From Petunia secreta (taxonomy: Eukaryota > Streptophyta > Magnoliopsida > Solanales > Solanaceae): a stretch of DNA of 64,000 nt. The notes below the pieces were generated by a model, which was not told the origin of the DNA, did no database searches, and was given only the letters and a program-made list of their open reading frames with translations. This document shows, one piece after another, positions 34,321-46,271 of the stretch. A program made the translations under genes and the position numbers. How positions within the stretch are numbered: the stretch's first letter is position 1; the number at the start of each line of letters is the position of its first letter. The stretch lies in contig JARKIP010000042.1 in assembly GCA_029990175.1 (NCBI GenBank), forward strand, positions 124,001 through 188,000. The letters run 5' to 3'.

Positions 34321-36099
34321 TTCTCTGAAGTTGAATTCTGAATAGTAATTGTGATAGTTTAGCCATGCGAAATATATCCTCAATAATAGATCAGATGTCT
34401 AACTATCGGTGGTCAAGCTAATCAAGCAATTCTTGGACTTATCATTTTTGTGCATATTTTATTATATTGCAACTTATTATTAATAGTGTTAAAAATATTT
34501 ATGTATTTTTGGTTTCTTTTATTATGTTCAAATAAGTACATAAATTAATTAGTTTCAACATCTTTTATCCAAACAAGTAACTGTTCATTTATTAATTCAT
34601 ATTAATACTTAAAAGTGCTTTTCGGCACTAAGTGCTTATCCGCTAAGCCAAATGAGCTCTAAGTTATTCTAAATTACTTATTTTAAGGATAAAACTAAAA
34701 TGACTCAAAATATTGTTTTGATTTTTAGAGCTCCATTTTGCGTACAAGTAGTTTTATTAGCTCCATTGGATAGTTTATGATTCACTTGTAAAATTTGAGT
34801 CAATTCGGAAGGCCGTCTGATATGTTTCGGAACAAAGTTTTGATTTTGATTTAGTCACCGACTAAAATAGAAGGAGAGTTAGTGCACCATTTTGAGAACT
34901 AGCCAGGGGTGAATCCACTCGAAACTAGGTATATAATATACATATTTTATAAAATATGTCTAGTATGATGTTTGAGAACCTATACGATAAAATTTTAAAT
35001 GGTTCACTTGTTCAAGTAGTGGTTCACTTACACATCGGAGTGGGGATCATCATTTAAATGTCCTTTAATATTTTTTTCTTAATTTATCATCATATAAAAT
35101 GATAATTAATATATATAAATATTTTTTCATAATATATTATCATATAAAATGATAGTTAACCTGCATAAATAATAAATTTTTCAACGAAGATTGTTCGTCT
35201 ACTACTATTGGGACGCTGTAACTCTGCTCCAAATAGTGGTGAACCTATACTTTTGAAATTCTAAATCCACTTCTAGAACCAATACCCCATTTCGCATGTC
35301 GAAAATTTTGGTAGTTTGGAAAACGTCATTTGAAACTTGACCAAATATTTGAAGTCATTCAAATGTCAATAGGTTGGGTTTTGAAGAATATTTCATTTTT
35401 TCTGACGTCGATAAGTCAAATATGAATGTAACATATCATTTTGGGTATGAGCTCGATAGGGAATCCCTCTATTCCAATAGGTTCGTATGATCATTTAATA
35501 CTTGCAGCAACTTTAAGTCATGATACTGTTAACTGGTGTTTCAACATAAATTTGGTCGAAACTTGAAAAAGTAACATTTTTAAGATGAATTGAAAAATAT
35601 TTTACAAATTGAAGTTGTGTTCGAAGTTCAACCATATATTTTGCTTGAAAGAAAATTGAAGTTTATGAGTGGAAAAAGATAATTTTTTTTTTTTTGAAAA
35701 AAGTTTAATGACCAATTGTTATCATTTTATTTTAAAAAAAAGTACAAAAAACTTATTGTAAAACGGATGCTAATAGTAATATCAATAAGCCAAAAAAAAT
35801 TTCATTTAAATTTTCGGTATATAATCATCAACAACTATCATGTTATTAGTTACTATTAACAAAATTAAAAAAAAATCACTTATTCAGTGGTGTATTTATA
35901 ATTAGTATACATTTAATCATGATCTCGTTTCTTGAAAACAAGTATTTTAATCATATATCCATGATTCAAAATTCTAATTAAAATTGGAAAAATATATTTT
36001 CATGGTGGTAAAAAATACTTTATCCATGGGTAAGATACTTGAAATTTTTTCTTCAATTTTGCTTGTGACACAAAGATTAGTGTTCAAGTATTGTTTCAA

Positions 36100-38100
36100 T
36101 TTTGTGCAAAAACTAAGGCGGCAAACTTCCCTCCTTAGTCCAATTATCAGTCGGCTTGTTTTTTGGCCCAATTGTTTTAATCTTCTTTTCCTAAATAGCC
36201 CTTTCTCTGTTCCCAATTCCTTTCACTTCGGCGAGAACGCTAACTAGGAAACCAATTCAGCGCCGAGCTTTCCTCTATCCCTCATTAGGGATTGAAATAG
36301 TAAGCTTCTTACCCCTTTAATTTAAGTTTTTAAGCGTATATTTTTCATTTTTCATTTAAACATACGAAAAAATTGTTAGATTTGCAATTATTTGTGTATG
36401 AATGAATGTTTCTTCGAGTGCTTCGTCGAATCTTTGAACTTGAGTCAAATATGAGAATTCCAGGGAAAATCTAAGAAGCAATAATCAAAGCAACTATTAG
36501 GGCTTGGAACTCTAAGCTTTTTTGTTTTATTTTCAGTTTTTATAATTTAGCGCTTTAATTTCACATCGTTAATTCCTTCAATGCTTTAATTGTCGGAGAT
36601 TGAGAAATAATGTCTTGAAGTTGGAAGAAAAATTTGAATAGCCAAACTAGAAAGAGCAGAGATTGAGTATAAAACAGAAATGTGTCAAGAAAACGCCATT
36701 GATACTCATGTAACCTACATTTTTTGTCATTGTATGGATATGCCACTTTCTGGATAGGAGTTGTTGTTACAATTTGTTGTCCTACTTGTGAATTTGTGTA
36801 ATTGCTCTTAAATTATTTGTACCACCAATTTTGGACTTGCCACTTTTTGGAGTAAAAGAGTAATTCTCTCGTTTAATGGGAAACTATATCATTTATACAT
36901 GCATCATAAAGAAAAGTTTTATAAATATTTATCTTAAAGCTATAGAAAATAAACTTGACTACTACTTTGTGTTAAAGCTACCTAAGTTGATTATCTGTTC
37001 TTGTTGATTAGGTTTGCTGGTAGCTTCTATGTGTTTTTCTTTTGGATGTTCAATAAAGAGCTAATCCTTGTCTTGTGAAATCTCTTTCTAACCTCTTCAT
37101 TTTGTGCTCTTTCCTTGTAGTCGTGCAAGGCCTTTTGGTGTTTCACTCTTGGGTGCAGGGTTTGATGACAAGAATCCACATGATATCAGGCATGTTATAT
37201 ATCTGTGGTTGTGTAACCCCTCAATGTCTTTTCTATTAATGAGGTGACCATAATTTCGGAGGTTTATACTTCCAGAGATGAAACTTGATGCTTATGTACA
37301 TTTTCCTTATTGTTACTTCTAGCACCAGTGAATATCACTGAGGGTTTTCCTCTCTTAGTGTAGACTAGTATACGGTAGAGCATGAGCAGTTCTTTGTGGT
37401 CTAAAGGATCCAGTTGCAAACCTCCTCTTATATGACATGTCCTGCTGCTATAGCCATTCAACTCTAATTGGCAGATGTTGAGATTCTTTCAACATCTTTG
37501 CTGTTCCAGGTAATGTATAAAAGTGCTCTATTGCACTTTTTAGTTAGTCTTTATTTACCTGCTAAATATGGTTCATATAGGCAGCATTTGAATGAATCTT
37601 ATGAGAAAAATTTACCTCTTTGTTTAGGACTATTTCTTAGTGCTTTCTGTTTTTCACTTTGTTCTTTCCGTTCTTAGGATCTTCTGCATTTCTGTTTACT
37701 TGTATGGATTATGTTTTCATACATTAATTTGCATAATGGTAAAAGGGCTACTAGTGCAACAAGTGACTTGGTTCTGAGAAATAAAATGCAGCAAGTTCCT
37801 AGAGAGTTAGAGAGAAGCTACAGAACAAGTTTGAAAAAATAAATAATGACTCAACAGAGTTTGATAGACCATGGAAAGAAAATTTAGGGTGATGCCTACA
37901 GCTTAAGGTCAACAATGTTCAGTTGATATGAATCCAGTCGTGTAACTAACTCATCTTTGAGGAAACTTTTTTTATTTGTTTTATTTTATTTTTTAAATTT
38001 TTATGTGCAGCTACTTTTCACCATAAGCTCATCTATTTTGTTTTGAATTGTTATTGCAGCGTATGGAGGAAGAGCATGAAAACATCAAGATTGGTTGAGA
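36100..38100 (+). pseudogene. Captured host-gene fragment with intron-exon structure
   Basis: The region from about 36.1 kb resembles a plant 5' leader (pyrimidine-rich, then CACTTCGGCGAGAACGC...). An acceptor (CTTTCCTTGTAG) precedes 37121-37189, which translates to RARPFGVSLLGAGFDDKNPH. Known 20S proteasome alpha subunits (alpha2 or alpha5) share the RPFGVSLL.AG.D segment. Other exon-like pieces are 37474-37508 (flanked by CAG and GTAATG) and 38060-38096 (after TTATTGCAG, ending RMEEEHENIKIG and a stop). I could not join them into one frame or assign the later pieces, so this may be a composite of captured fragments. Confidence 0.5.
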
Positions 38101-38159
38101 CATGAATGACTGGTTTTTTTTTTTTTTTTTATTTTGTTAGAGCATATTGATATGCTTTA

Positions 38160-38200
38160 GTAGAACAACAACAACAATAATATACCCGGTGTATCCTTCA
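38160..38200 (+). repeat. Possible SINE 3' tail fragment
   Basis: AACAACAACAACAATAATATACCCGGTGTATCC resembles, in two adjoining parts, the 3' end of plant TS/Au-type SINEs (ACAACAACAA...ATACCCAGTGTAATCC). It is short and low confidence. It lies inside the CACTA element. Confidence 0.35.
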
Positions 38201-38369
38201 AGATGCTTTAATAGAACAATGTTTCGTTATTTTAATTTGTCTTGTAATGATATTGATGAATCGTAGTTATGTTTTCTTACTAATGTATTACTACATTTAT
38301 TGAAATTTAATAGAATAAAATCTGTTCTTGTAACTAAATATATATCTCATGGTAAAAATATGAATATAT

Positions 38370-38880
38370 ATGTATTCATGGCTATAAATCTTCACTTTTT
38401 GCAGCAAATAAAGAAATTTTTTTGCTACAATTCTTTAAATTTCATAGCAAAACGTACGAATCCTTAGCTACACTACATAAATGTTTGTGGCAAATACCTC
38501 AATTCTTAGCTATAAAATTTTCAATTCGTAGCTAAATAGTAATACTATTGCCACGAGAATAAACTATAAAATTAGCCACAAAATTTGAATTTGCGTGGCA
38601 AATAAATGAAATCATTTGCTACAAATATTGTTAGTCCTAGCAAAAGAGTAAATTCATTTGCTACAAGTATGTTTTCTGTGGCAAAACAGTTCAACCTCAA
38701 TAGCTACAATACCAAAAATTTTCGTGGCAATAAGTATCCGCTCTTAGCCACGGGACATGTAAAGTCTGTAGCTAACTTTTAGCCACCCCACTTTTTGCTA
38801 CGGTATGCTACGGAGAATATTTTTGTGGCTAAAGTGTTTAGCCACGACTTTTTTTATATTTAGCTACGATATATTTCGTA
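38370..38880. repeat. 3' subterminal repeats of the first CACTA element
   Basis: The same TAGCTAC, GTGGCAA and GCCACG words as at the left end occur in inverted arrangement, with spacing of about 10-30 bp. Confidence 0.75.
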
Positions 38881-38988
38881 GCAACAGATACAAAATGTTG
38901 TAGTGAATCTAAAAGAGCTAATTATGTAGGTAAAATGCCAACACATCAGGAATCCTAATATCATCATTTATCTCAAGTGTGTGAAATT

Positions 38989-39382
38989 CTTACTGTGATG
39001 CAGATTGTGCATCCTGCAAAACACTATAAGATCAATAACAACGTATTTTATCAAGCTTGGGAACTCTACAATCATATGGAAGTCAATGAAGCAAGCTCTA
39101 GTTTCTAGAAGTTCAGCTGAGGTTGAGTATAGAAGCCTAGCCTCCACAGTTGCAAAAGTAGTGTGGTCAGGTGGTTGATTCAAACAAATAAACATTGACT
39201 TGTAGCGACTAATCAAGATGTATTTTGATCGTAAATCAACTCTTCAAATAGCAACTAATCTTGTGTTTCATGAGAAGATTAAACACATTTACAAAAGGGA
39301 CTCACTTAGCATCAACATTCCTACTTTTGGTCTAAGTAAGGGACGAAAAACATCTTCATAGCCTCTAGCTTGAGAGGAGGAA
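38989..39382 (+). pseudogene. Ty1/copia RNase H remnant
   Basis: The plus strand reads YCDADCASCKT, then YFIKLGNSTIIWKSMKQALV and SRSSAEVEYRSLASTVAKVV. This matches the copia RNase H segment DADWASC...WKSKKQ..VSRSSAEAEYR, which degrades the RNA strand during copia replication. Stops and a frame change occur near 39035, and after VVW the reading decays (LVFHEKIKHI, then SLSINI). A purine-rich AGCTTGAGAGGAGGAA (39367-39382) fits the polypurine tract. Confidence 0.82.
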
Positions 39383-39690
39383 TGATGGAATTAAAAAAAT
39401 GTATAGATTCAAAATGATGTAACTGTTAGACATGGTGGCAAGTTAGTTAACTATTATTTGTAAAGTGGCTATATCTATCAGTCGGATAGTTCGTTAAAAG
39501 AACCGATGTTAGCGGTTAGAGGTTAGGATTAAGTTAGTTAGGTGAGATTAATCGTAAATATATAGTAATTTTACAGCGCACTATAAGCTAAGATCATCAT
39601 TTGTATGAAATCACTTTCTTTCTCTAACCTCTCTCGCTCTATAACTGTCTCTCTCAGTCTCTCGGCAAATAAACATCAATTCACAAGAAT
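39383..39690 (+). mobile_element. Probable 3' LTR of the copia remnant
   Basis: It begins TGATGG right after the polypurine tract and includes a CT-rich block (CTCTCTCGCTC...GTCTCTCTCAG) near 39630-39665, as in many copia LTR ends. The outer end is not certain, and no second LTR is present. Confidence 0.5.
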
Positions 39691-40026
39691 CTGGCACATA
39701 CATGTGATATACCATATAAGGGGCTGTAAATAACTCTTTAAAGGATGCAACTAAACCATATAAATTTTCTCAAAATTGGAAGTGGCTAAATTATGTTTGG
39801 GCTGCCAGATTGATAGGATCGAGTTCTGGTTCGTATAAATGGGAAAACAACGTATGTAGCCATAAATAATATGCCGATTACATCTATTTGGCAGTGGGTA
39901 AAAAACCATAGCTGATAGCCATTCAATAGCTATTTTTATGAGGAATCTCCTAAATCTTTGGTGATAAAGTTCCAAAAAATAGCAATAGCAGATATTCACC
40001 TAATGAAGAATTTCCTGATTATTTGC
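39691..40026. other. Anonymous sequence
   Basis: No gene is supported. The 82-residue minus ORF at 39751-39999 has no recognisable motif. Confidence 0.5.
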
Positions 40027-40362
40027 TGATATATATTGTACCTTTGCATACTACTCCAAGATATGGGGTATATATTTTGTAAATAATAATAGGATCTTAA
40101 CTTGGAGTTGGATGCAAAGTACAATATATATTTTTGGAATATTATCCATAAAGTATGAAAAATATTTTGTAAATAATAATTGGATATTAACTTGGAGGGG
40201 TATGTAAAGGCACAATATATATATATTTAGAATATTATGTGCAGATAGTATCCAAAAGGTATGGGATATATTTTGTAAATAATAATTAAATATTAACTTG
40301 GAGTGGTATGAAAAGGCACAATACATAATTTTAGAATATTAACTAGGAGTGGTATGCAAATG

Positions 40363-40447
<85 letters not shown>

Positions 40448-40492
40448 GATTATTAACTTGGAGTGGTATGGAAAGGCAAAATATATTGTTGC
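40027..40492. mobile_element. MITE-like inverted-repeat unit with internal tandem copies
   Basis: The left end (40027-40062, ATATATTGTACCTTTGCATA...CTCCAAG) is the reverse complement of the right-hand unit (CTTGGAGTGGTATGGAAAGGC...). Between them lie four further direct copies of a unit TTTTGTAAATAATAAT...ATTAACTTGGAGTGGTATG...GGCACAATATATA. The structure looks like a MITE whose end was amplified in tandem. A TA microsatellite sits in the last unit. Confidence 0.65.
40366..40444. repeat. (TA)n microsatellite, about 79 bp
   Basis: Uninterrupted alternating T and A. Confidence 0.97.
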
Positions 40493-41100
40493 GATATTGA
40501 GAAATACCGAAACAAACAATATTTCGCTGAAGAAGGAAGACTGTGTTGGTGTGGGGAGGGGGAGGGGAAGGGGGAGGGGGAGGGAGAAAATAAGTTTACA
40601 GTGGTGTGGTTTGTTAAGATTCCATTAAAATTATAAATAAGGATATGTGGTATTTTGTATTATGTTTTACTGTGTATGTTATCGGATAATTGCTAGTATG
40701 TAGGAGTTAATTAAGTCATACTTATTAAAGCTGATATTTAGGGTATATTGAATTGATAGTTATTATTATATAGATAAGGTTAATGTAATATAGTATCCTT
40801 AAAACTAGGCACAATGTACTCTATATTATTCATAAAAAATAATATCCATAAAATGTTTACTACATTTAGTTATTAGTTATGGTGTATAATAAATGGGTAA
40901 TCTGTGTATTTTATGCTTATAACTTTAATAAGTGTTTATGTCATGTAAAAATCCCCGTATAAATTACATTGGGCCTTTGCCTTTGTTCTATGGTTGAGCT
41001 TTACCTCTAATGGATCAAAAAATTTCATTGGGTGTCCTCCATAAGGAGTGGTTTTGCAAGTTTGCTCCCGTTAAACAATGTTTTAGCAAAATACTCTTAT
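40493..41100. other. Anonymous AT-rich sequence with a G-rich tract
   Basis: A GGGGAGG-type purine run occurs at about 40551-40586. Nothing else is recognisable. Confidence 0.5.
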
Positions 41101-41335
41101 ATTGGTACGGAGTCAAGACTTCAAGGCACAAAAGCAAGTGTTGCCTTTTAGGCATGAGGTCAAGGAGAAGTGTTGTCTTATGAACACTTCAAGGAAGAGA
41201 TTGGAAGGGGCAAGTGTTGCCTTTTGCAATACCTACGACCAAGTGCTGGCAAATATTGCCTTTTGCCAACACTTCAAGGGCAAGTGTTGGCAAATACGGA
41301 GGGGTCAAAGGGCAAGTCTTGGTCCATTCGAAAAT
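41101..41335 (+). repeat. Degenerate direct and inverted repeats of CAAGTGTTGCCTTTT
   Basis: CAAGTGTTGCCTTTT recurs at about 41129, 41210 and, in altered form, near 41239 and 41255. CACTTCAAGG occurs at 41183 and 41270. Two overlapping plus-strand ORFs arise from the repeats. No protein family is recognised. Confidence 0.55.
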
Positions 41336-41925
41336 TTTTTTTATTAAATTTAACGGAGGCATTTATACAAAACCTTGTTAAGCGCAAGCAAAAAGGCAAT
41401 TTATTGCTTATGGCATCATATTTTTGCAAAAAATATCAATAGATGATTTATAAAAAATGTTTAGTGCAACTGTTTATCCTTTAATTCCCTTAAGGAAGCT
41501 TTGCGAAAATAGCCTTGCGCTAGAAAGTTTGAGCTATATCCTGATAAGATCAAGGTGGATCTTCATGACTTTAGTTTCAAGATGTCCAGGGGATCACCAT
41601 AGAAGTCTTTTTACAAAGATTTTCTGTTGAAGCTAAAATATATACGTCTGGCACAAGGGTAGTCATCCAGGGTAAAATATATCTTGGGTTCAAAGTAAAG
41701 AAGGCCAAAAGAGTCCTATCAACATCCTTTTCTTACATAACATAATGTTGTGCCTTCTAGCATTTTTTAGCGTGCTATAAGAGATATCGTTGGGGTATCA
41801 TCCCCTTGCTTGATCTGGAGTTATTATTTTTTTTTTTTGTCTGAGTTTTTCTTCGAAAAAAAAACACATTTTCTTCATTCCTTCTTTATTTTGCTATGTA
41901 GTACCTTTTGTAAATTCACAAACAC
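41336..41925. other. Anonymous sequence
   Basis: No gene or element end was identified. A T-run lies at about 41827-41839. Confidence 0.5.
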
Positions 41926-43367
41926 TGTCACGGGCCGCACCTTTCCAATGACAGCGGCTCACCTTTGGCCCGTGCGGCGCTCGTAGTCCCACCTGACTAC
42001 AAGCCAGCCTACTCCTTATCCCAGGTTTCTGGGAAGCTCGCCTCAGTGGCCTAGCTTCAGCTGTGCCGCCCGAAGGTCTCTCCCTTGTGTGCATCTCATA
42101 TGCGGAAACTTTAGTATGCGCACATCCGGGATTGGCTTAGGACCTACCCGTCCTTCGCCTAACACTAAGTGTCGCTCCTGCGCGCAAAGTGCAATCCTCA
42201 AGCTTGGCCCTCACCTTGTGCCCTGACACTTGGCTTGGCTTCGCCCGAGTAGGACAACTCTTTGGCCCATGGCCCTTGTCATGTGCGACTCCAAGGATAC
42301 CTCCCAATGTCTCCTGACATTGGCAAACGTAGCCCTCGCATCATGCTTCCTTCCTGAGCAGCGCAGCGTCACACCACGACTGCGCATCTAGGCCAACAAG
42401 CCCTTGCTTGTATGGCTGAATCCTTACATGCTCGCAAGTCAATACACGAGGCTCTCAATAGCTCCTCGAGTATTCAATCAGCACAGAGGTCTTTATCATA
42501 TCCGAAGACAGCCCGCAGAGCTTAGTCATTCCTTCCGTCAAGCCTCTGCCGCCCGTTGTTCACCCAACGTTGGCACTCTGGCCACACGCCGTCCATAGAG
42601 TCGCCTGACTCGTATGGATACCTGGAATACTCCTCTGAGATGTCCAAGTAGGCCCTTGAGGTCCTTCCTCAAGGCAGCTCACTTGGTGCGACTTCCCGAC
42701 AAAGTGCACGGGGAGGGCTGGTAGGTCGTCACCATGTCTGCCCCCTTATATATGTCTTAAAAAGATAAACCCATGTCACAACACTTGACATCCTTTGTCC
42801 AAAGAATCGTATAAGGGTCTAACTTTCCACTCCGACCTCCAAATGAGGTGCCGTTTGTTCCTTGAGATTTCTCTTGACTTCCTTCACATCTCCATGAAGT
42901 TTCATCTCATTCCCATACTCGTGGAAAGAGATATAGCCCTCGAAAGATCAGCATAATTGCCACAATGCCACTGCTTTTTGGCTAAGTCAAGCCAATAGGC
43001 AAACAAGCTCCGATCGGCACCAAACTTGGTATGCACACTCTATAGCATCTTAGGAACAAGGCCCTCACCCGATATTCCAACATTCCCACTATAGCTCCAA
43101 AACGTGCGGCACTGACACTCGTGCCCGCACACAGCTCGCACGGCTGACACTCAGCTTGCGCCCAGCTGACACTCGTCCAGCACCTTGCTGGCCCCCATCT
43201 AACACATGTCTAGCACTCCTCTAGCACATGGCCAAGGCTTCCCCTCAAGCATGCGACTGACACTCGGCCAGCACACGACTAGCCTCGTCTAGCCGACTGG
43301 CACTCGTTCAGCGTACGGCCGACACCCGACCGAGCGGGTGACACTTGTCTGGTCCGCCTGTGGTGCA
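41926..43367. mobile_element. GC-rich block, possible solo LTR
   Basis: Base composition jumps to well above 50 percent GC between AT-rich flanks. The block can be bounded by TGTCACGGGCC at 41926 and GTGGTGCA at 43367 (TG...CA). The five bases outside are AACAC on the left and AAGAC on the right, four of five matching. The last 250 bp repeat CTGACACTCG and CTAGCAC words. No coding region is supported, and the ORFs at 41894-42598 show no family. An LTR is plausible but not proved. Confidence 0.4.
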
Positions 43368-43372
43368 AAGAC

Positions 43373-43988
43373 ATTGAAATTTTAGGAGATTATGTGAGTT
43401 TCTTTTACTTGAATTCTTGACAAATTCTTTTCAAAAACTTAACTCAAGGTATATAAAATGTTAAAGAATTTAAATTAAACTTCTATATATACACCCGCTC
43501 TTATTACTAAGATTCTAACTAGGGCATCTGCATGGATATATACCATCTTTTCTGACAAATGAATGGGACAGAAAGCAAATTAACAGAGAGCACTGATGAG
43601 TCTAATGATGGAGGAAGCACAAATAAAGGTCCAAAAAAATTCTATTTCATTCTTCACACAAATAGAGAAACGCACAGATGCCTCTAAATTCTAATAGTGG
43701 TCTCCCAAAAAAAAAAAAAAAAAAAGGGAAACAATAAAAAGAGGGGTCTCCTATTAAAGCAATTGTCTTCAGCTTAACTCGTGAAGATGCATGTATCGCT
43801 GGCTTAAAACTAATGAAAAGTCACGAACCAGGTTGTTATTTGGTATGTCATCAACCAAAGACCGGATACAATATTCAATGGTTAGATACCTTATCCATAA
43901 TGCTACAAATCTTGTATTATACTATTATCTAATTTAATAACTTAAAGGAAAATACATAAATTGTTAGATTTCTCACGAGACTAAAGTA
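43373..43988. other. Anonymous sequence before the Helitron
   Basis: An A-run of about 19 occurs at 43708-43726. No genes were identified. Confidence 0.5.
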
Positions 43989-45806
43989 TCTCTGAAATAT
44001 ATATAATAATATAAAAGTGGGAATCCTCAAATCAAAATGTGAAAGACCAAAATACCCTTCTAAAATTGATGAATTGTTAATCTGTATAAATAAATAAATA
44101 AATGATGACTTAGTAATGACATATTGTATACATTGTACCAGGAAGTAGGTACAACTCAAAGGTACCATTTTTTTCGTTATCAACAATTACAGGAAGAATT
44201 CGATGAGTCGCAACTAATAGAAATGAACCAAATTCTCTTCAATGTAAAAAAAGTATCTCAATTCCCTTTTTACTGATATAACAATGGGACATGACAAGAA
44301 ATGAGTACCCCAAAACTACTAGCAATAATTGAAAATCTCACGTTCTCCTCTTTGAAGTGTATTAATTGAAGAACTGTCTTCTCCATTCTTCAACTAATTC
44401 TTTAACAAAAAATATTAGCTATATGGGAGAGAGAGTCATGGTACACTGGAAGCTCTTGACAGTTGACTCTCGGCAAAACAACACAAGAAGGATGTTCTAT
44501 ATAGATTGCATTTGGTTCATTCACTCTCCTCTGTGGTCATTCCTTTTGATTAGTGAAATGCTCCTTCAAAGATATGAAGTTGGACCGCATATGATATATT
44601 TCAGAATAATTTTAAGGATTCCTTTCCACTAACTCAAAATTTTTAGAGAGATCCTAAATATTATTTTTATTTCTTCGTTAGTTAAAAGAATGTGAAACTA
44701 AGTATTTTCATTCATGTATAAGGAAAAATATTCACTATTCTTTCTCTTGTGGACGTTCTGAGCAGAAGAAGGAAGAGGATAACCGTGAATGATGGTATCA
44801 GGACGAGCGAAAAATAATAAGACAAAGGAGTTTTGGTGTTAAAAATTATTGAATTGGCCGGTACTATTGCTGAAAATTTGAAAAGAAGAAATTAGATCCT
44901 AGAGCTGTCAGTAGATAAGGTACTTTGATCCTTTTAAACCATCTAATGTTTATAGCTAAGATAACATTATGTTGCTGCTGGAGAATAAACATGGTTTGCT
45001 CTTTCAAAATCATTTGTCTATGACCTCTTAATTATGTTGGGAGTATATTTTTTAAACTACAATAGTAAATTTTGTAGGGCTAATAGAGTGAAGTTTAGGG
45101 CCCAACCGTCCTTGATTTTTCAGATACGATTCTCAATATTAAAGGCAAGAATTTTTCTAATAACAAAGCAATTGACCACAAGCCAATGTATAGGAACATG
45201 GTGTATGAAGGAGTGATATGTGAGAAGTAGAAAAAAGGCCAAACAGTATTATGTGTTGAGATATTCCTACTTCAAATGAATTTCGATAATCCAGAGTTTT
45301 CTTGATTTTTGTTTCATAGCTTAAACATAAACATTAAGAGTATGTGTTGGGTTATAATTTATTTATTTTTATACAAAATTTGTATTTATCGGTATGAGAC
45401 CACGTGCAAATCAAAGGAAATCAAACTTTTACAAATATTGTTGTCTAAGCTTTTAATTTAGAGGTGTATATGATTATTGTTTTGCAGTTTTGCTTTAAAA
45501 ATGTTCAATGTTGCAAGAAAGGAATAATATTAATGGTAGTTCAACTCTTCACTTTTTGGCTTCCACTTTTATGTTAGCGTTGATAAAAATATTTAAGCTT
45601 GAAAGACAAAATTCATCACACTATACAATATAATGATCCTATAGCAGCTTCAGGCGATATCTAATCAGTTTACATTCAATTGTCAAATCGGTTAAATAGG
45701 TTGACTATTTCATCTTGTATTTTCTATAATAAATTTAGTATGCCGTAAAAAATATATTACACTCAATGATAGGGGCACACGCGCAAAGCGCGTGCCCAAT
45801 GACTAG
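43989..45806 (+). mobile_element. Non-autonomous Helitron (about 1.8 kb)
   Basis: The 3' end is CTAG followed by T (45803-45807), preceded eight or so bases upstream by the GC-rich hairpin ACGCGC-AAA-GCGCGT (45778-45792). This is the standard Helitron terminus. The 5' end is placed at TCTCTG (43989), preceded by A, followed by ATATATAATAATATAAAAGTG, a common Helitron start. A and T flank the element as expected. There is no Rep/helicase gene. The small ORFs at 44366-44632 and 45034-45216 have no known family. Confidence 0.75.
45770..45806 (+). terminator. Helitron 3' hairpin and CTAG end
   Basis: The stem ACGCGC/GCGCGT has loop AAA, extended by GGCAC/GTGCC after a two-base bulge. In Helitrons this hairpin signals rolling-circle termination. 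Confidence 0.82.
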
Positions 45807-46232
45807 TATAATAATATGGCTGGTTATATCAAGGAGTAAAAATTGAAGAAAAAGAGTAATATTTGGTCACAAATTGAACATGCATGGGATCATATCCAAT
45901 TCATAACTTCTATATCTTAAATTAATTAATACAAATCATAAATCAAAACATATATGCTGCTAAAAATGCATATCCAATTCATAACGCATATTTTCAATTT
46001 GGTTCCTCTAATATGTGATCTTTGTAAATCCCCTCATTTTCAAAAGACAAGATTACTCGACAAAAATACGAGATCATAGTAAAAATATACGACTTGAAAC
46101 AAAAAGTATCCATTAAAACACAATCCAATCACCCTAGACAATTGAAAAAGAAACCTTTTCCTTGATTTAAACCTCCTTATTACGTGCTTAAACTAGTTTA
46201 ATTAATCAATTTATTCACAAAGTTGTTGAAGA
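45807..46232. other. Anonymous spacer
   Basis: Nothing recognisable. Confidence 0.5.
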
Positions 46233-46235
46233 ATA
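46233..46235. repeat. Target-site duplication ATA, left copy
   Basis: ATA precedes CACTACTAAA and recurs at 49865-49867 after TTTAGTAGTG. Confidence 0.9.
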
Positions 46236-46271
46236 CACTACTAAAAAAATCGGAATTTTCGACTACGCTAT

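Larger units (their letters stand above)
33678..38905. mobile_element. CACTA (En/Spm) transposon, non-autonomous, gene-fragment-carrying (5228 bp)
   Basis: The ends are CACTACAACAAAATG on the left and CATTTTGTTG-like CAAAATGTTGTAGTG on the right, giving an inverted repeat that begins CACTACAACA. The flanks carry AAT duplications. The first 650 bp and last 550 bp are packed with subterminal motifs of the GTAGCTA, GCCAC and GTGGCTA types in both directions. No TNPD or TNPA coding region is visible. The middle (about 36.1-38.1 kb) instead contains gene-like 5' leader, introns and exons, so this is a Pack-CACTA candidate. Confidence 0.9.

Noticed and set aside
41102..41442. Two overlapping plus ORFs (81 and 90 residues)
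   Set aside because: They derive from degenerate CAAGTGTTGCC repeats, with no domain and two frames open together.
41894..42598. ORFs in the GC-rich block
   Set aside because: High GC content lowers stop frequency. No family motif, start context or exon structure was found.
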